Shown: piece after piece, positions 1-11,900 of the stretch
Numbering within the stretch: position 1 is the stretch's first letter
Layout of the letters: each line of letters opens with the position of its first letter
Assembly: GCA_949825065.1 (NCBI GenBank)
Contig: OX463841.1
Coordinates: forward strand, 18,918,479-18,982,478
Direction: 5' to 3'
Length of the DNA stretch: 64,000 nucleotides
DNA from: Odontocerum albicorne
Taxonomy: Eukaryota > Arthropoda > Insecta > Trichoptera > Odontoceridae
The notes under the pieces: model-generated
Database searches by the model: none
Told to the model about the DNA's origin: nothing
Seen by the model: only the letters and a program-made list of their open reading frames with translations
Position numbers and translations under genes: made by a program

Positions 1-986
1 GTCCCATCACGGAAGTGACTTTCTGGAAGGCCTGCAAAATACTCCTCTACGACGGCTATAACCTCTTCGTTTGATGAAAAATGCTTTCCACGAAGGAATT
101 TTTTGAGGTGTGAGAACAGCCAGAAGTCAGAGGGAGCTAAATCTGGCGAATAGGGTGGATGCTGCAACAATTCGTACCCTAATTCACTGATTTTCGCGAT
201 GGTTTTTTGAGCTGTGTGAGCAGGTGCATTGTCTTGATGAAAAATGATTTTTTTCTTCTGCAAACCGGGTCTTTTTTCACATTTTTTTTCATCCAACTGG
301 TCCAAAAGGTCACAATAATAATCAGAGTTCATTGTCTTACCAGTTTGGAGATAATCTATCAATAAAATTCCTTTTGTATCCCAAAAAACTGACGCTCACA
401 CCTTCTTGGCCGATTTCTGGACACGAACTCGCTTCGGAGCCAAAGTGCCTGGTTCACACCACTCCTTAGCCTCTTGTTTTGATTCAGGATCATGGTGGTA
501 GACCCAAGTCTCATCCATAGTGATGAATCGACGCAGAAAATCCTTTTTATACTTTCGAAATTGCTCCAAATGTTGCTCAGAAAGTCGCATTCGAACGTGT
601 TATTGTTGCATTGTTAGCAAATGCGGCACCCATTGTGCACACAGTTTTTTGAAACCCAAAACTTCAGCCAAAATATGCCATGTTGTTCCATGTGAGATGC
701 CTATGGTATCAGCTATCACATCCACAGTCAATCGATGATCTTCCAAAACCATATCCTGTATATTCGCTATCATTTCTGGTGTTGATGCACTTTTTGGACG
801 TCCTGAGCGTGGATCGTCTTCAACGCTTGTACGGCCACGCTTTAACTCCAAAACCCATCGGTGAACGGTTGAAAATGAAGGAGAAGACTCCTTTAATACT
901 TTCACCATCTTTGCATGGATCTCAGTAGCCGATAAACCTTCCAAAACAAAGAATTTAATCACTGCACGATATTCGGATTTTTCCAT
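1..986 (-). pseudogene. mariner transposase with two in-frame stops
   Basis: A mariner-type transposase would cut and paste the element in the nucleus. Reading starts at the ATG at 984-986 (MEKSEYRAV). The N-terminal helix-turn-helix region is followed by MDETWVYHH (first catalytic Asp), HQDNAPAHT (second) and SPDLAPSDFWLF (third), with 34 residues between the last two, as in DD34D mariners. The frame never shifts, but two stops interrupt it: TAA at 600-602 and TGA at 396-398, where relatives have a sense codon in the 'KVMASVFWD' stretch. The C-terminus lies beyond base 1. Because only point nonsense changes are seen, this is a fairly young but dead copy. Confidence 0.9.
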
Positions 987-1163
987 TGTTAAAAATACAC
1001 TGACACGTCAACTTCAAATGGCTTGTAAACAAAGAATGAATTGACAGATCGAAATGAAATTTTGAGTACGTTCTTATAAAAGATGAAATATTAAAATGGC
1101 GTAGAAATGTTGGTTTTCTACTGCTCCATAGATGTCGCTTTCAAAACTTTTTGACTAACCTAT
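1..1163 (-). mobile_element. mariner element, right part, cut by window edge
   Basis: The outer end reads inward from about 1163 as TTAGTCAAAAAGTTTTG-like sequence, beside a TA-containing context. The element runs leftward off the window. It encodes the mariner transposase described separately. No second terminal repeat is visible, so full length and target-site duplication cannot be confirmed. Confidence 0.8.
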
Positions 1164-1299
1164 TAGAAACTCCCTTCATTACAAGCCCACTACCTGGAAG
1201 TCTTATACCAAATCACAATGGAAGAATCGTTGTCGTGTATTCACAACCAAATCATAAAATTTTATAAAATTAATATTTCTTATATATATTTATGAATAA

Positions 1300-1352
1300 A
1301 AGTTTGGAGGGCCGGATCCGGCCCGCAGGCCATAGTTTGGTGACCGCTGCCA
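1300..1352. repeat. Fragment of hAT-type non-autonomous element
   Basis: The stretch with GGCCCGCAGGCCATAGTTTG and 'ggtgaccgctg' resembles the right end of the small hAT-like element at 23558-23773 (GGCCCGCGGGCCGTAGTTTG, then 'ccaaccc'). Only this terminal part is recognisable. Its left end was not found. Confidence 0.4.
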
Positions 1353-1484
1353 TAGAGGTTGTCTACATTGAATTATTTCTCTAGGAGCATTTAGTGAACA
1401 AAGATCACTCCAAGGATGCATACGTTATTATGTAATATTTCTCAAAATGTATGAACTTAAGCAATAAAAAAAAGACTGGACTGC

Positions 1485-1700
1485 TCTTTTTCACCTTGTA
1501 TTACACTGCGTGTGTACAGTACAACCTGGTGAGTTTATTGACATGTAACAATTTCTTTCAACCAACCACAAAAATGTGAAAGAGATCTTGAGTAAAAACC
1601 AGACTTGAGTCTTTTTTTTTTAAATATGGGAACCAATGTAAATCAAACTCGCAATCCTCATGTTACAAGATAAGTATCTCACCGACTAGGCCTCAGAGGA
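1485..1700 (-). repeat. tRNA-headed SINE, copy 1
   Basis: Read on the minus strand, this starts with a tRNA-like head: A box-like GGCCTAGTCGGTGAGA, then B box-like GCGAGTTTGATTTAC. A body follows with GGTTGGTTGAAAGAAA, then AATAAACTCACCAGGTTG and a GTGTAATACAA tail. The same order (head, GGTTGG body, AATAAACCCACCAGG, GTAATACAA) occurs on the plus strand at 7979-8205. Shorter body pieces occur at 24595-24670 and 44505-44575, which makes this a dispersed family. Confidence 0.75.
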
Positions 1701-2733
1701 TGTTTTAAGATGGTAAATTAAATTAATTAGCGGTATTTATTTAATATTTTTGTAATAATTTAACTATTGCATATATTATCTACAACTGATAATCAAGATA
1801 ATTCTTGTCAGTGCTAAGAAGAGATTACATTCAATAGACTTCATAACTCTCTAATGATTATAGGAAAAAGATAGAGGTAATGAAAAAAAAAGTGAAATAA
1901 AAGTACTGCATTTGTATTTATATACTTATAAAATGGATAAGCGTGTTTCAAAAATAAGTATTTTCAAATTTGGTTAAAATACATTTATCAGTCTATTCCT
2001 GTCAATGAAGATTATTTTTGGACTCATGATCAAATTTACTTTGTAAATACCACTAATAGGATGTTATATCACAATTAGCATTTTGAGTTCCTTTACCAAG
2101 CTCTTCATCAAGCAAACTGTATATTAATACTTATACTTATTGTAAATTAAAGGTTGTGTAAAAGATGCGTGCTGTGGGGTGTCTCCATTGAAAATATTGA
2201 AAAAAAAGTGCTGAATAATATTTTACTTGAGGTTAATAACTATGTTTCTCAATTTCACAAAAGGCCTGTTTTTATAATTCCTAGTCGAGTTACCCCCTAC
2301 CATGCATCCTTCACACAACTCTTAGGTTACATATTGAAATTAATGTTTAATATCTTCACGAAGAACTCAAAGGAACACGACTCTCGAGTTGCAATAATAA
2401 CATATTATTAGAGGAATTTACAAAGTAAAGCCTGAAATAATTAAAGAAATCATTCATATTATAATTTAATCAATCAGTCAGGACTTCTTTGATCTGTATA
2501 TTTCATTCTCTTATTTGTATCCCCTTTCAGTTGGTACAAATATATATTTTGGTTAGTCTTTTCCCATACAAGAGAACTTTGAACTGAATTTGAAAAATAT
2601 TATATTCTACCATTTTCTCCTTCCATGCAACAAGAATATAAATGTATGATGGCATCCACTGAAGATTAGGCATAAAACCTCCAATGTTCCTCCATGAAGA
2701 CAAGTCAAACTTTCAAATATATTTTTTTTTAAA
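1701..2733. other. 3' flank of mTERF gene, no other gene seen
   Basis: AT-rich sequence downstream of the mTERF stop codon at 2734-2736. A short open frame at 2154-2411 has no recognisable similarity and no splice context. The region probably includes the 3' untranslated region of the mTERF gene. Confidence 0.4.
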
Positions 2734-2958
2734 TCACTGCTTTTTTGGTCTTTTGTTTTTTACAGCATTCAAATATTTTTGAAAATCCTTTTTACTTTTA
2801 CAAAGGACATATAAATTTTTTAAATTTATTTCGGTAAAACGTATCATGTCTAATCTTGCTCGCATTGTTTTTAGTGAATGTGCAAGAACTCTTGGCATAT
2901 TTATAATATCTTCTTTTGAAAACCCTTCAGCTAGCAAGTAGTCCAATATATCTCTTGC
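2734..2958 (-). CDS. mTERF gene exon 6 (last)
   Basis: The acceptor is TTTTCTAG before GCAAGAGAT on the minus strand, phase 0. It encodes ARDILDYLLAEGF..., a clear mTERF motif (EDIINMPRVLAHSLKT), then a Lys-rich tail and a stop at 2734-2736. Confidence 0.9.
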   Translation of the reverse strand, partial: ARDILDYLLAEGFSKEDIINMPRVLAHSLKTMRARLDMIRFTEINLKNLYVLCKSKKDFQKYLNAVKNKRPKKQ

Positions 2959-5900
2959 CTAGAAAATTAAGAATGTTAATAAGAATAGCTCTTTGAGCAA
3001 CAAGTAAATATTGTATGAATAAATCCTAGTGGAACTTGAAGAAAACTGTTTTCTGAATAAATCTTCATTAATGGTAAAAAAAAGAAGGTATGAAAATAAA
3101 GAAAAAGTGCTTTGGACCTTTGGTTATTCAAACAAGCCTGTCTCACTTTGTTTAAGATTTTTTTTCAAATTTAATCCAATATCGAGGTTTATTACCTTTG
3201 AAACTCTTAATGTTGTAATTGCTGGAATCTTTTTTGCCATTATGTTAACAACTTCCGAAGAACATTCCAGTCTTTCAGCAAGATAATTTAAAGTTGAATC
3301 TTTTTTGCCAAGAATCTCAGTCGTCATTTTTGTGAGGTTAACAGATCTTTAATGGAAAGAGAATATTATAGATACAGAACACCCTTGATTTATCATGATA
3401 GATGGTGAAAAAAATCCCGGATAATCAATTTCACGGTTAATCCAAAAACAATAGAAAATATTCAATAAAATAATGTTCATCTAGACCATAGGTTCTCAAC
3501 CTTATTTTGCCCACCGCCCACTTTGAGAATATTTTTTTTTCTAAAGCCCCCCAATTGTTTTTACTTGCGAATCTGAAACAGCTATTGCCACGATTATATT
3601 TAGATGTGTAATATTATATACTATAGTCGTAAGATAGGATATGACCCTATCCTATTTCTGAGTTTAAAGAAGACTGTTTCAATGAGAACAATTAAAACGC
3701 ATACTTAATTATATTGAAAAGTATTTTTATTAACATTCAAAAGACATTGAATTTATAACTTATCTAATGAGAAGGTTGAATTTGATGCATTTTAAGGAGT
3801 TTGTTAATATCAGGCTCGATTTTACTTAAAAACAACCGTAAGTCGCCGCGTTCAGTAACATGGAGCCGATTTCTCTTTTTAGTTACCAATGTTGCTACAA
3901 CACTAAATCCACGTTCAGCTAAATAGGAAGATGGGAATGCTATTAGAAATCGTTGAACAATCGACCATAATCCTGGGTGCAGTTGCAAAATCGGCTTCTG
4001 CAGCCAAAATTCTTGGTAGCCATTCTTGAATTTAATTTTTAATTCCTCATTTGTCATCAGTTCTATTAGTTCTTCTTCTAACTGGGATGATCCTGCTGTG
4101 TTGACATTTGAAAAAGGATCCAAAACCCAGTCTGGTATGTCCATATTTAAAATGTCCTGGAATCGTTCTTTGAAATCACTGTGGAGGTTTTCCAAGTGTT
4201 GACAGTAAACAAGCAAGTCGTCATGCTTGAATGATACTGCTGATAAATTTGGGAAGTTATTGAATTCGCGTCTGCCGATATTTCTTTTGTATAATAGCAG
4301 TTTGGACACGAAAGCAGCAACGCTATTTTTTGTCTTAATCAAGTTTAAGTCGTCGCCTTGAAGTTGGAGATTGACATCATTGAACAATTTATACAGGTCT
4401 GTCAAGTACGCAATATCGTTCTTTGATGAGATGAGGTTGTCGCGCAATTCCGTGTCTTTGTTTCCTAGGAACTCTATCACAGACCCAAACAGATTGTAAA
4501 ATCGAGTCAAACAAGTACCTTTTGACAGCCAGCGCACCTCTGTGTGAAGCAGCAATCGGTTGAAATCTTCATCGTTGGCAATGCAAAGCTGACTAAATAA
4601 TCTGTCATTCAACGAGTTACTTCTGATTTTATTAACTACTCTGATAACATATTGCAGTGATGTATGGAGGCGTTCACTCAGGTTTTTCACAACCACATGC
4701 TGGCGATGAATTACGCAATGCACAGCAAGCACGTCAGGAACTTTATTTTTTAAGCACGCTATGAAGCCTTTGTGAAGCCCTGTCATAGCCGGTGCGTCAT
4801 CCGTAGCAACTGACAAAATATTATTAAAAATAATTTCTTTCCTTTTCCTCACAAAACTTTTCAATGTATTAAATATGGTTTCTCCTTTTGTATCTGTTTC
4901 CAAATTGGTAGCAAACAATAGTTCTTGACATATTTTCTCATCTTTGATAAACCTCACGTATGACAATAACAATGCTTCATTGGTTGGTAAAGTGGACTCA
5001 TCCAGTTGAATTGAAAATTGACAAGTCTGCAGATGATTGCACAATGATTCTTTAATGTTTTCAGCCATCTCATCAATTCGTCTTTGCACAGAACTATTGC
5101 TCAAAGGAATTTTTCGGATAATATCTGCAGCTGGTTTATGGAGCACAGTGGTTATTACTTTTTTACTGCTGGTAAAATTAAATCTTCCCCAATAGTATGT
5201 AGTTTGCCTGTTTTAGCAATCAACAATGAGATATTGTACGAAGCTCGAAGTCCGTCATTGTCTTGATTAGAAGCCGAAGACAAAAGTTTTAATATAGTTG
5301 GCTGAATTTCGTACTTCTTTTTCATGTCTTGAAAATAGGTCACATCTTTGTCTTTCTTATCCGAGTGTATTTTATTAAAATGATCTTGAAGCCTAGAAGG
5401 CTTCATCGCTTCATTTGAAAATGTTTTTTGACAAATAAGGCACATTGGCGATGATGAATTTGTGGGATTTTTGATAAATCCGTATTTAATATAATCCACA
5501 CTATACTGCCGTCTCTTCTTTTTTGCTTCCGACATGGTTTTTACTTTACAGATACGTGAGTAGTAGTAGTAGTGAAAAGATCAACTTTTAAAACCCTGTC
5601 ATCAATTGCGCGCGATAATGCTAATGAAAATAAAATGAACAATCACTGCCTTTAGGTTGGAGACATATAACACGCATCGACAGGAATAAGATAAACATAC
5701 AGTGACTCGTTTATAACACCCGGCGCAGGGGCAAGGGTGATGCGGGAGCAGAGTGCGGGTTAGAACAAGCACAGATAATAGTCAATTCTTGCAGGATTGC
5801 AAAAATCACGTTATTTAACAAAAATTTGTTATAACTGAATTGCTACAAGCATATTTTTTGCTATTTTTTATTAACAGGCTTTTGTTAACTTTACCTGTAT

Positions 5901-8900
5901 TTATATATGAGATATTTCACGTGAAATTGGAAGATTTGAAAAATTTTAATTCAAATCTATAATTAAATTTTTTTTTATCATCCAATTTAATGTAGATCTG
6001 TATGTAATGGAATCTTTAAGTTCAATTTTCATCCACTTCCCGAACTACCAAAATATCGTCGTCATACAAGAGATAGTGACCAAGTGCATTTTTCGCGAAA
6101 ACGTGATTAATGACTATCTGACACCTTACTAACATAATGGTGGCCTGGAAGAAATAACCCAGCAAGAACTTGGAAGAATAATAATAATATCTTGACCTGT
6201 TTAAAATGACTATCTGCATTGATTTTCTTACAAGCAAAATTGTATGAAAATTTTCAAAAATATTATTTCTTTATTTTGAAATCAATGAACTATACACACA
6301 AAAATAATCACAAGTGTGAATACATTTATTTAAAAAAAAATTAAAACAAAAATGTAAAAATGGTTAAATGGCTCTCCTGAACATTTTGCATTTTGTTAGT
6401 TGGTCACTTTCTCCTGTATGACGACGATATGTGAATTTTCGCACACGTGATAAAAATGATTAAAATACATACGATAACAAAAATTAACCAATATTAAAGT
6501 TTACTTTAGTTAGTACGTGATTAGCGTGTTTTTTTGTCTTTTTTAGACTATATTTTTTTAATCTGCCCACGCCCCTCCGTGCCATCTCAACGCCCCTTAA
6601 TTTTCTCTGGGTCTTCTTCTGCCCCCCTGAAAGTCTCAAACGCCCAAAAGGGGGCGTTATCGCCCACGTTGAGAACCTAGGATCTAGACTTATCAAATAA
6701 TAGGCACATGTTTATTTGTACATCTCTGTATACTTTGGACTTTCATACAAGTAGATATCAACTGTTTTATGCTTATCGATTATTGGAAAAAAAAGCAGGA
6801 CTTAAACAAAAATGTTAACACTCCTCATACGAGTATGTCGGTCAATAAAAATTATTTGAAAATTGAAGATCGTAAAAACGTTCTATATAATGGTGTCAAC
6901 TAGTTACTAAGTAACAACGAATCCTTGGAAATTACTAAAACTAAATTCGTTGTTCTCTCTAGACATCATATCTTCATAGAACATGAACACGCGCGCATCT
7001 TCAGTGTCCTCGGTTCAAACATACTATGACCTTGTATAAAAAAATAAATAAAAAATGCGACAGACATAGGTTCACTACCTCATACCTCAGCGTATTATAG
7101 TCAACTGTATAGATCCAGGGTGACACGGCTAGTCACATATGTGCACTAAGTTCCCCTTTTGGTAGCCTATCAAATTTCATTGCAATGGCAGATCTAGTTA
7201 GGGAGATATTGTCATTGGTAGAATAAATACCAGAAAAATCATGTATTTAAGACTTTTCCATAACTAAAGGCCATAGAAAAATATTCTCATACCATATCAA
7301 AACTAGCGAGACAATATGAACTCAAACTAACCTTTGTAAAATAGGTTCTGAACACTTGACCATCCAAGGCATCAATTTTTTTCTTCCAATTTTTTTGAAT
7401 GTTTCAAGCCGTTCATGAGCAATTTCTTCTTTGTATTTTAACACCCACCAATCATTTATAATATTTTCAGGCTCGACTCCCATTTCTAAAATCAAAATAA
7501 AAGAATGGAGATAAAAAAAAATACTTTTAAAACAAAATAATTTTATAAAACACAAGAATTTAAAAAAACTTCAGAACTATGGTATCAAACATAAAATTGA
7601 GTCTATCACTCAAGTAATTTATGTGTCAATATTCCTATTTGTCATTTTAATTAAACAACAATTGACAAAAGCTTTTCAAGCTTAAAACTGATATTGAGTT
7701 TTAAATACCAATGATTGAAAGAGGCCAATATTTTAAAGCAACTGACATTTGTCAGAGTAAGAGGAGGTTGTGCTTATACATCCAAGGCTGCAAAATATGA
7801 TATCAAAATAGTGTAAAAAATGTTTTAAATAATAATTTTGGCAATATGTTATGGATTTCAACCTGGTGGTCCTTATAACTAAAGTGATAATCCAAATGAC
7901 ATTTTCAAAAACTTGTTAAATCAATTTCAGATAGTGGCAGAAATATGACTTGAAACATTTAGTTTCTGTCACTATCCTGACGATCTCCGTGGCCTAGTTG
8001 GTAAGACGCCTGTCTCTCAACCCGGAGGTTGCGGGTTAAAATCCTGCTGGAGTGCAGATTTAAAAAAAAGGATTCTAGTCTGATTTTCATGTAAGGCCTC
8101 TTTAACATTGTTCTAGTTGGTTGGAAGAGATCGCCACATGGTAATAAACCCACCAGGTTGTATTGTATATAACGAAAGTGTAATACAATACCCTTAACTA
8201 AAAGTCTTTTCAAAAACACTAAATCAATACAACATATAGACAAAATACAATTACTGCTACTGTAAAATCAGAAGTATAATACGCACGGTTTTTACTTATT
8301 TTAGTCAACTAAAAAGAGGGTGCGCATTATACTCGCGTACGAAAAAATATGTAATTTCAAATTTGAACATGACATATGAATTTCCATTTTCCCAGAAACT
8401 TTCGGGCTGAATCAAGCATGCGCATTATATATGTATACAATATTTGCTTTTAAAAGAGAAAAGATTTCACGTGTCTTAACCTTTAACCGGGCCCCAGACA
8501 CACAGCACATTTGAAAAAAATATATTGGTGGAATCTATCCACTTATTGTGCACTAATTTCAATTTCTTTTCTAAAATAAAATTTTCCTTGGTGGAAATCT
8601 TAAAAAAAAATGTGGGAAATATATTCCCATAGCCCGGCAAAATGACTCCATATTTGGAGGAAAATTATCAAACTTTTTTTTTAATTAAAAGAACAGTCCA
8701 TTTTTAGCATACTTTATTTACAAAAACTTAATATACTTAAAGTAAATTAGATAAAAAAATAAGTTTCTAAAATAATATGTCTGATGAAAATTTTCTATAC
8801 AAGGTGTAATGCAAAGTGGCACACGGCATATTTTGTCCACTTCTCCTCTTTTCTGGTGCTGCAATATCTACAACGTTTGAATATAGAGTTACTGGACCAA

Positions 8901-11900
8901 TGGTCTCCTTTTCTTCCTAATATGATCTCGCCTAGAACACCAACTACACCTCCTTTTTTGGTTTTTGTAAATAGTAACTCCTTGCTTTTTTGGACCCTGA
9001 TAATTGGCCTTAAAACTGCGTGCCAATCTAAATCGGAAATCCCTGTGGATGTTCTGTCTGCCTTCATTTTCCTGCTTGTATAATATATAGGAGTTTATAA
9101 CTGCACTCTCAAACAAAAACCAGAATAGTCTGAACCACGATTTTTTAGATCTTCGTCCAATCGAGTATGAACTTCTAAAATGATCAAAATAATCTACTCC
9201 ACCCATATTTTTGGTATAAGTGACTATGGCTGATGGACAATACATACGACCATCCTTTTGCCGTCTAATTATGGACTGAATATTTTTTGGATTTACCGCT
9301 GTAGAAAGTACAAAAACAACTTTGGTGTCTCTCCATTTTATGAAATGGATTGCAGAAACGATATGTGAACTCTCCTGCTGATAATCTATTTTCTTTGTTT
9401 TTTTACGTTCATCTGGAGTATTTTTTTATCGTAATTCTTCAGGTAATCCCTTTCTCTGTATTCTTACAGTCCTCAGAGCAAAGATACCGTTCATGTATAA
9501 TTTTTCCATTAGAGGAAGAGATGTGAAGAAATTGTCAAAAACTAGCAGTGTGTCCTTTGGTATTTGTTTTGCTAACTTCATCACAACTCTGTACCCCATT
9601 CGACTCTTTTTCTTTACCAGTGTACTCGTATATTTCACACTGATACAAATAGCCAGTGTCAGTGTCGCATTGACACCAAGCTTTAAACCTAAAGTTTTTG
9701 AGGTATATATTGTTTCTTGCTGTTCCGTCCTTTGAATTTTATCATGCTCTCATCTATTGATTGAGCCCCAGAATGAGGAGCATTTTCCTGGAATGATATA
9801 TTGATTGAGGTGCAGGTGCAGCAGGGTGTTCAAAAATATTGTGATTCATTTTCTAATATGTCAATTAGATCCTGATGTAGCAATCCTAAATCGTCTAGTA
9901 TAGAAGCAATCTACCTGGTGGATTGAAATCTTTATTATTCATTATTCACACCACTTAAGTCATCTTCATTGTCACTGTATTCTTCCTCAGAAAAAAACCC
10001 ATCAGTTTAGTATGTCTTCAATTTCTTCTTGTTGAACATACTAAAAATAATACAAATATATCTAAATAAACAGAAATTGTGAATTTTATAAATATCAAAT
10101 GCCGGCCATTTTGTTCCTAACTGGGCAATGGGCAAATATTTCCCACATGTTTCAAACACTTGTTTTGTAAATGTTTACAATTAAAACATAAAACTAAATA
10201 GATAATGTAAAAGAAAAACTCAAAATCAACAACATATAAAAAAATGTCTCGACTTACCTTGCTTTTTCGCAACATTATCAACATTTTTTTCAAAATAACG
10301 TTCACCACTAACAAAAACGCAACAACAAAACCGAAATATAAAAATCAAAGCAGTATCATTCCGACAACTAACTTTCAAATCAAGTGTTGCCAGTTTAGAA
10401 CTATAAACAATACATTGAAGTTTCTAAGCAATCGACATATTGTGGGAATATATGAACCACGGGCTTGGAAAACGGCGATTTTTGATGTGGGAAACATATT
10501 ACCATGGCCTGGTAAAGGGTTAAAAGAGGTCAAAGATAAAAAGAATGAAAAAAAACAATAACTTTCAATATTCCTATAAATCTGACATATGTGTAGGAGA
10601 GTGCTTATCTGTGGGATGGGTTAACGTGTTTTGTTTTTATAGAGACACAGTCTGTGTCTTCTCACTGGATGGTGTTATTGTTAAAACAAGAAGTCATTTG
10701 ATGCGATGAACAAGGACTTTTGAAGTTGTCGTGGAGAGGTTGTTTTTCCCGCCAAGAGGGGTCGCCATCATTCTAAAGAAAAATAAACTCTCTCTCAATG
10801 GGAGAATATTACGAACCTCGCAATAAGGATATTTCCAAGCATTAAATTGTTCTTAAAGAAAGAAATATAGATGTAGAAGATGAAATTAAAAATCTTTACT
10901 CCATGGAATGAATAACACAAAATATTTTTTTCCATCCTAAATATTGCGGCTATAAATTATTTTACTGCATATAAAGCAGTCAAATTTTCTTAAACAGCTG
11001 GGATTATTACTCAAAAACTATTTTTTCAACTAATTTACCAACAAGCATTCCTTTATGATGTTCCTGCTCAGTTTACCTCTGATCGTTTTCTTGCTACAAA
11101 TACGTGCAGTAGACATAAGTTTTGTGATTGTGGTATAAAACAGGCCAAGAAAATTTAGATGCAGCAAAGTAAATTGCTAAATATTCATATACTTGGAGCA
11201 TGTTGCTTCATATTATTGGAGATTGTAATCTCAGCAACTAAACAGACATGGAAATGATAGCCCAAGATGAGTTAATTTAAAATAAAGATTCTGCAAAAAG
11301 ACTTGTTAAAAACAAAATAATCTAAAACATGCTACCTATGTTTATTTTTGTGGGATGTTTTTTTAGTCACCATCAGAAAGTTGAGCCCAAAATTACTGGA
11401 TAAAAGACAATTGTTTTACAACTAGGCCATGGAGAATTTTTACATTTTTTATAGCCCCTAGCATGAGAATTTTGACCTGCTAGAAATCACAGATAATTAT
11501 ATATAAGAAATAAATTAATTAACATACCTAATAAAATTTCTAGAGTTCTCTTAAGGTGTTTAAATTCCATAGTATAAATAAATATTCTCTTTGAGGAACT
11601 TTTTGCTATTTTGTAGGGATCCATCTAGAAAATGAGAATGAGTGTAAATATAATATAATTTGGTCAGTTTCATCATTTTCAGTGTTTTTTATTAGTTATT
11701 AAAAAAGGGCTAGTACGCCTCTCCACGACTTCTCCAAAATAGTATGTTCATTGCCCTGTTCCTGGCACATTATACCTTACATTTTACATCATCCGCATAG
11801 TGTGTCTTAGGTCACATTCTATTATTTATTTTATGGCCTCAATTACGTTTTCTCTAAATAATGTTTACACATACAACAACCCTGCACATGTGTAAAAAAA

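Noticed and set aside
2154..2411. 85-codon open frame
   Set aside because: No recognisable similarity, no splice or promoter context, AT-rich codons; probably chance.
7979..8052. tRNA-like sequence with A and B boxes
   Set aside because: B box is degenerate, the acceptor stem is poor, and it continues into a body shared with other dispersed copies; called as a SINE head rather than a tRNA gene.
10244..10561. 105-codon open frame spanning the piggyBac right end
   Set aside because: Antisense to the element's transposase region and crosses the element boundary; no similarity recognised.
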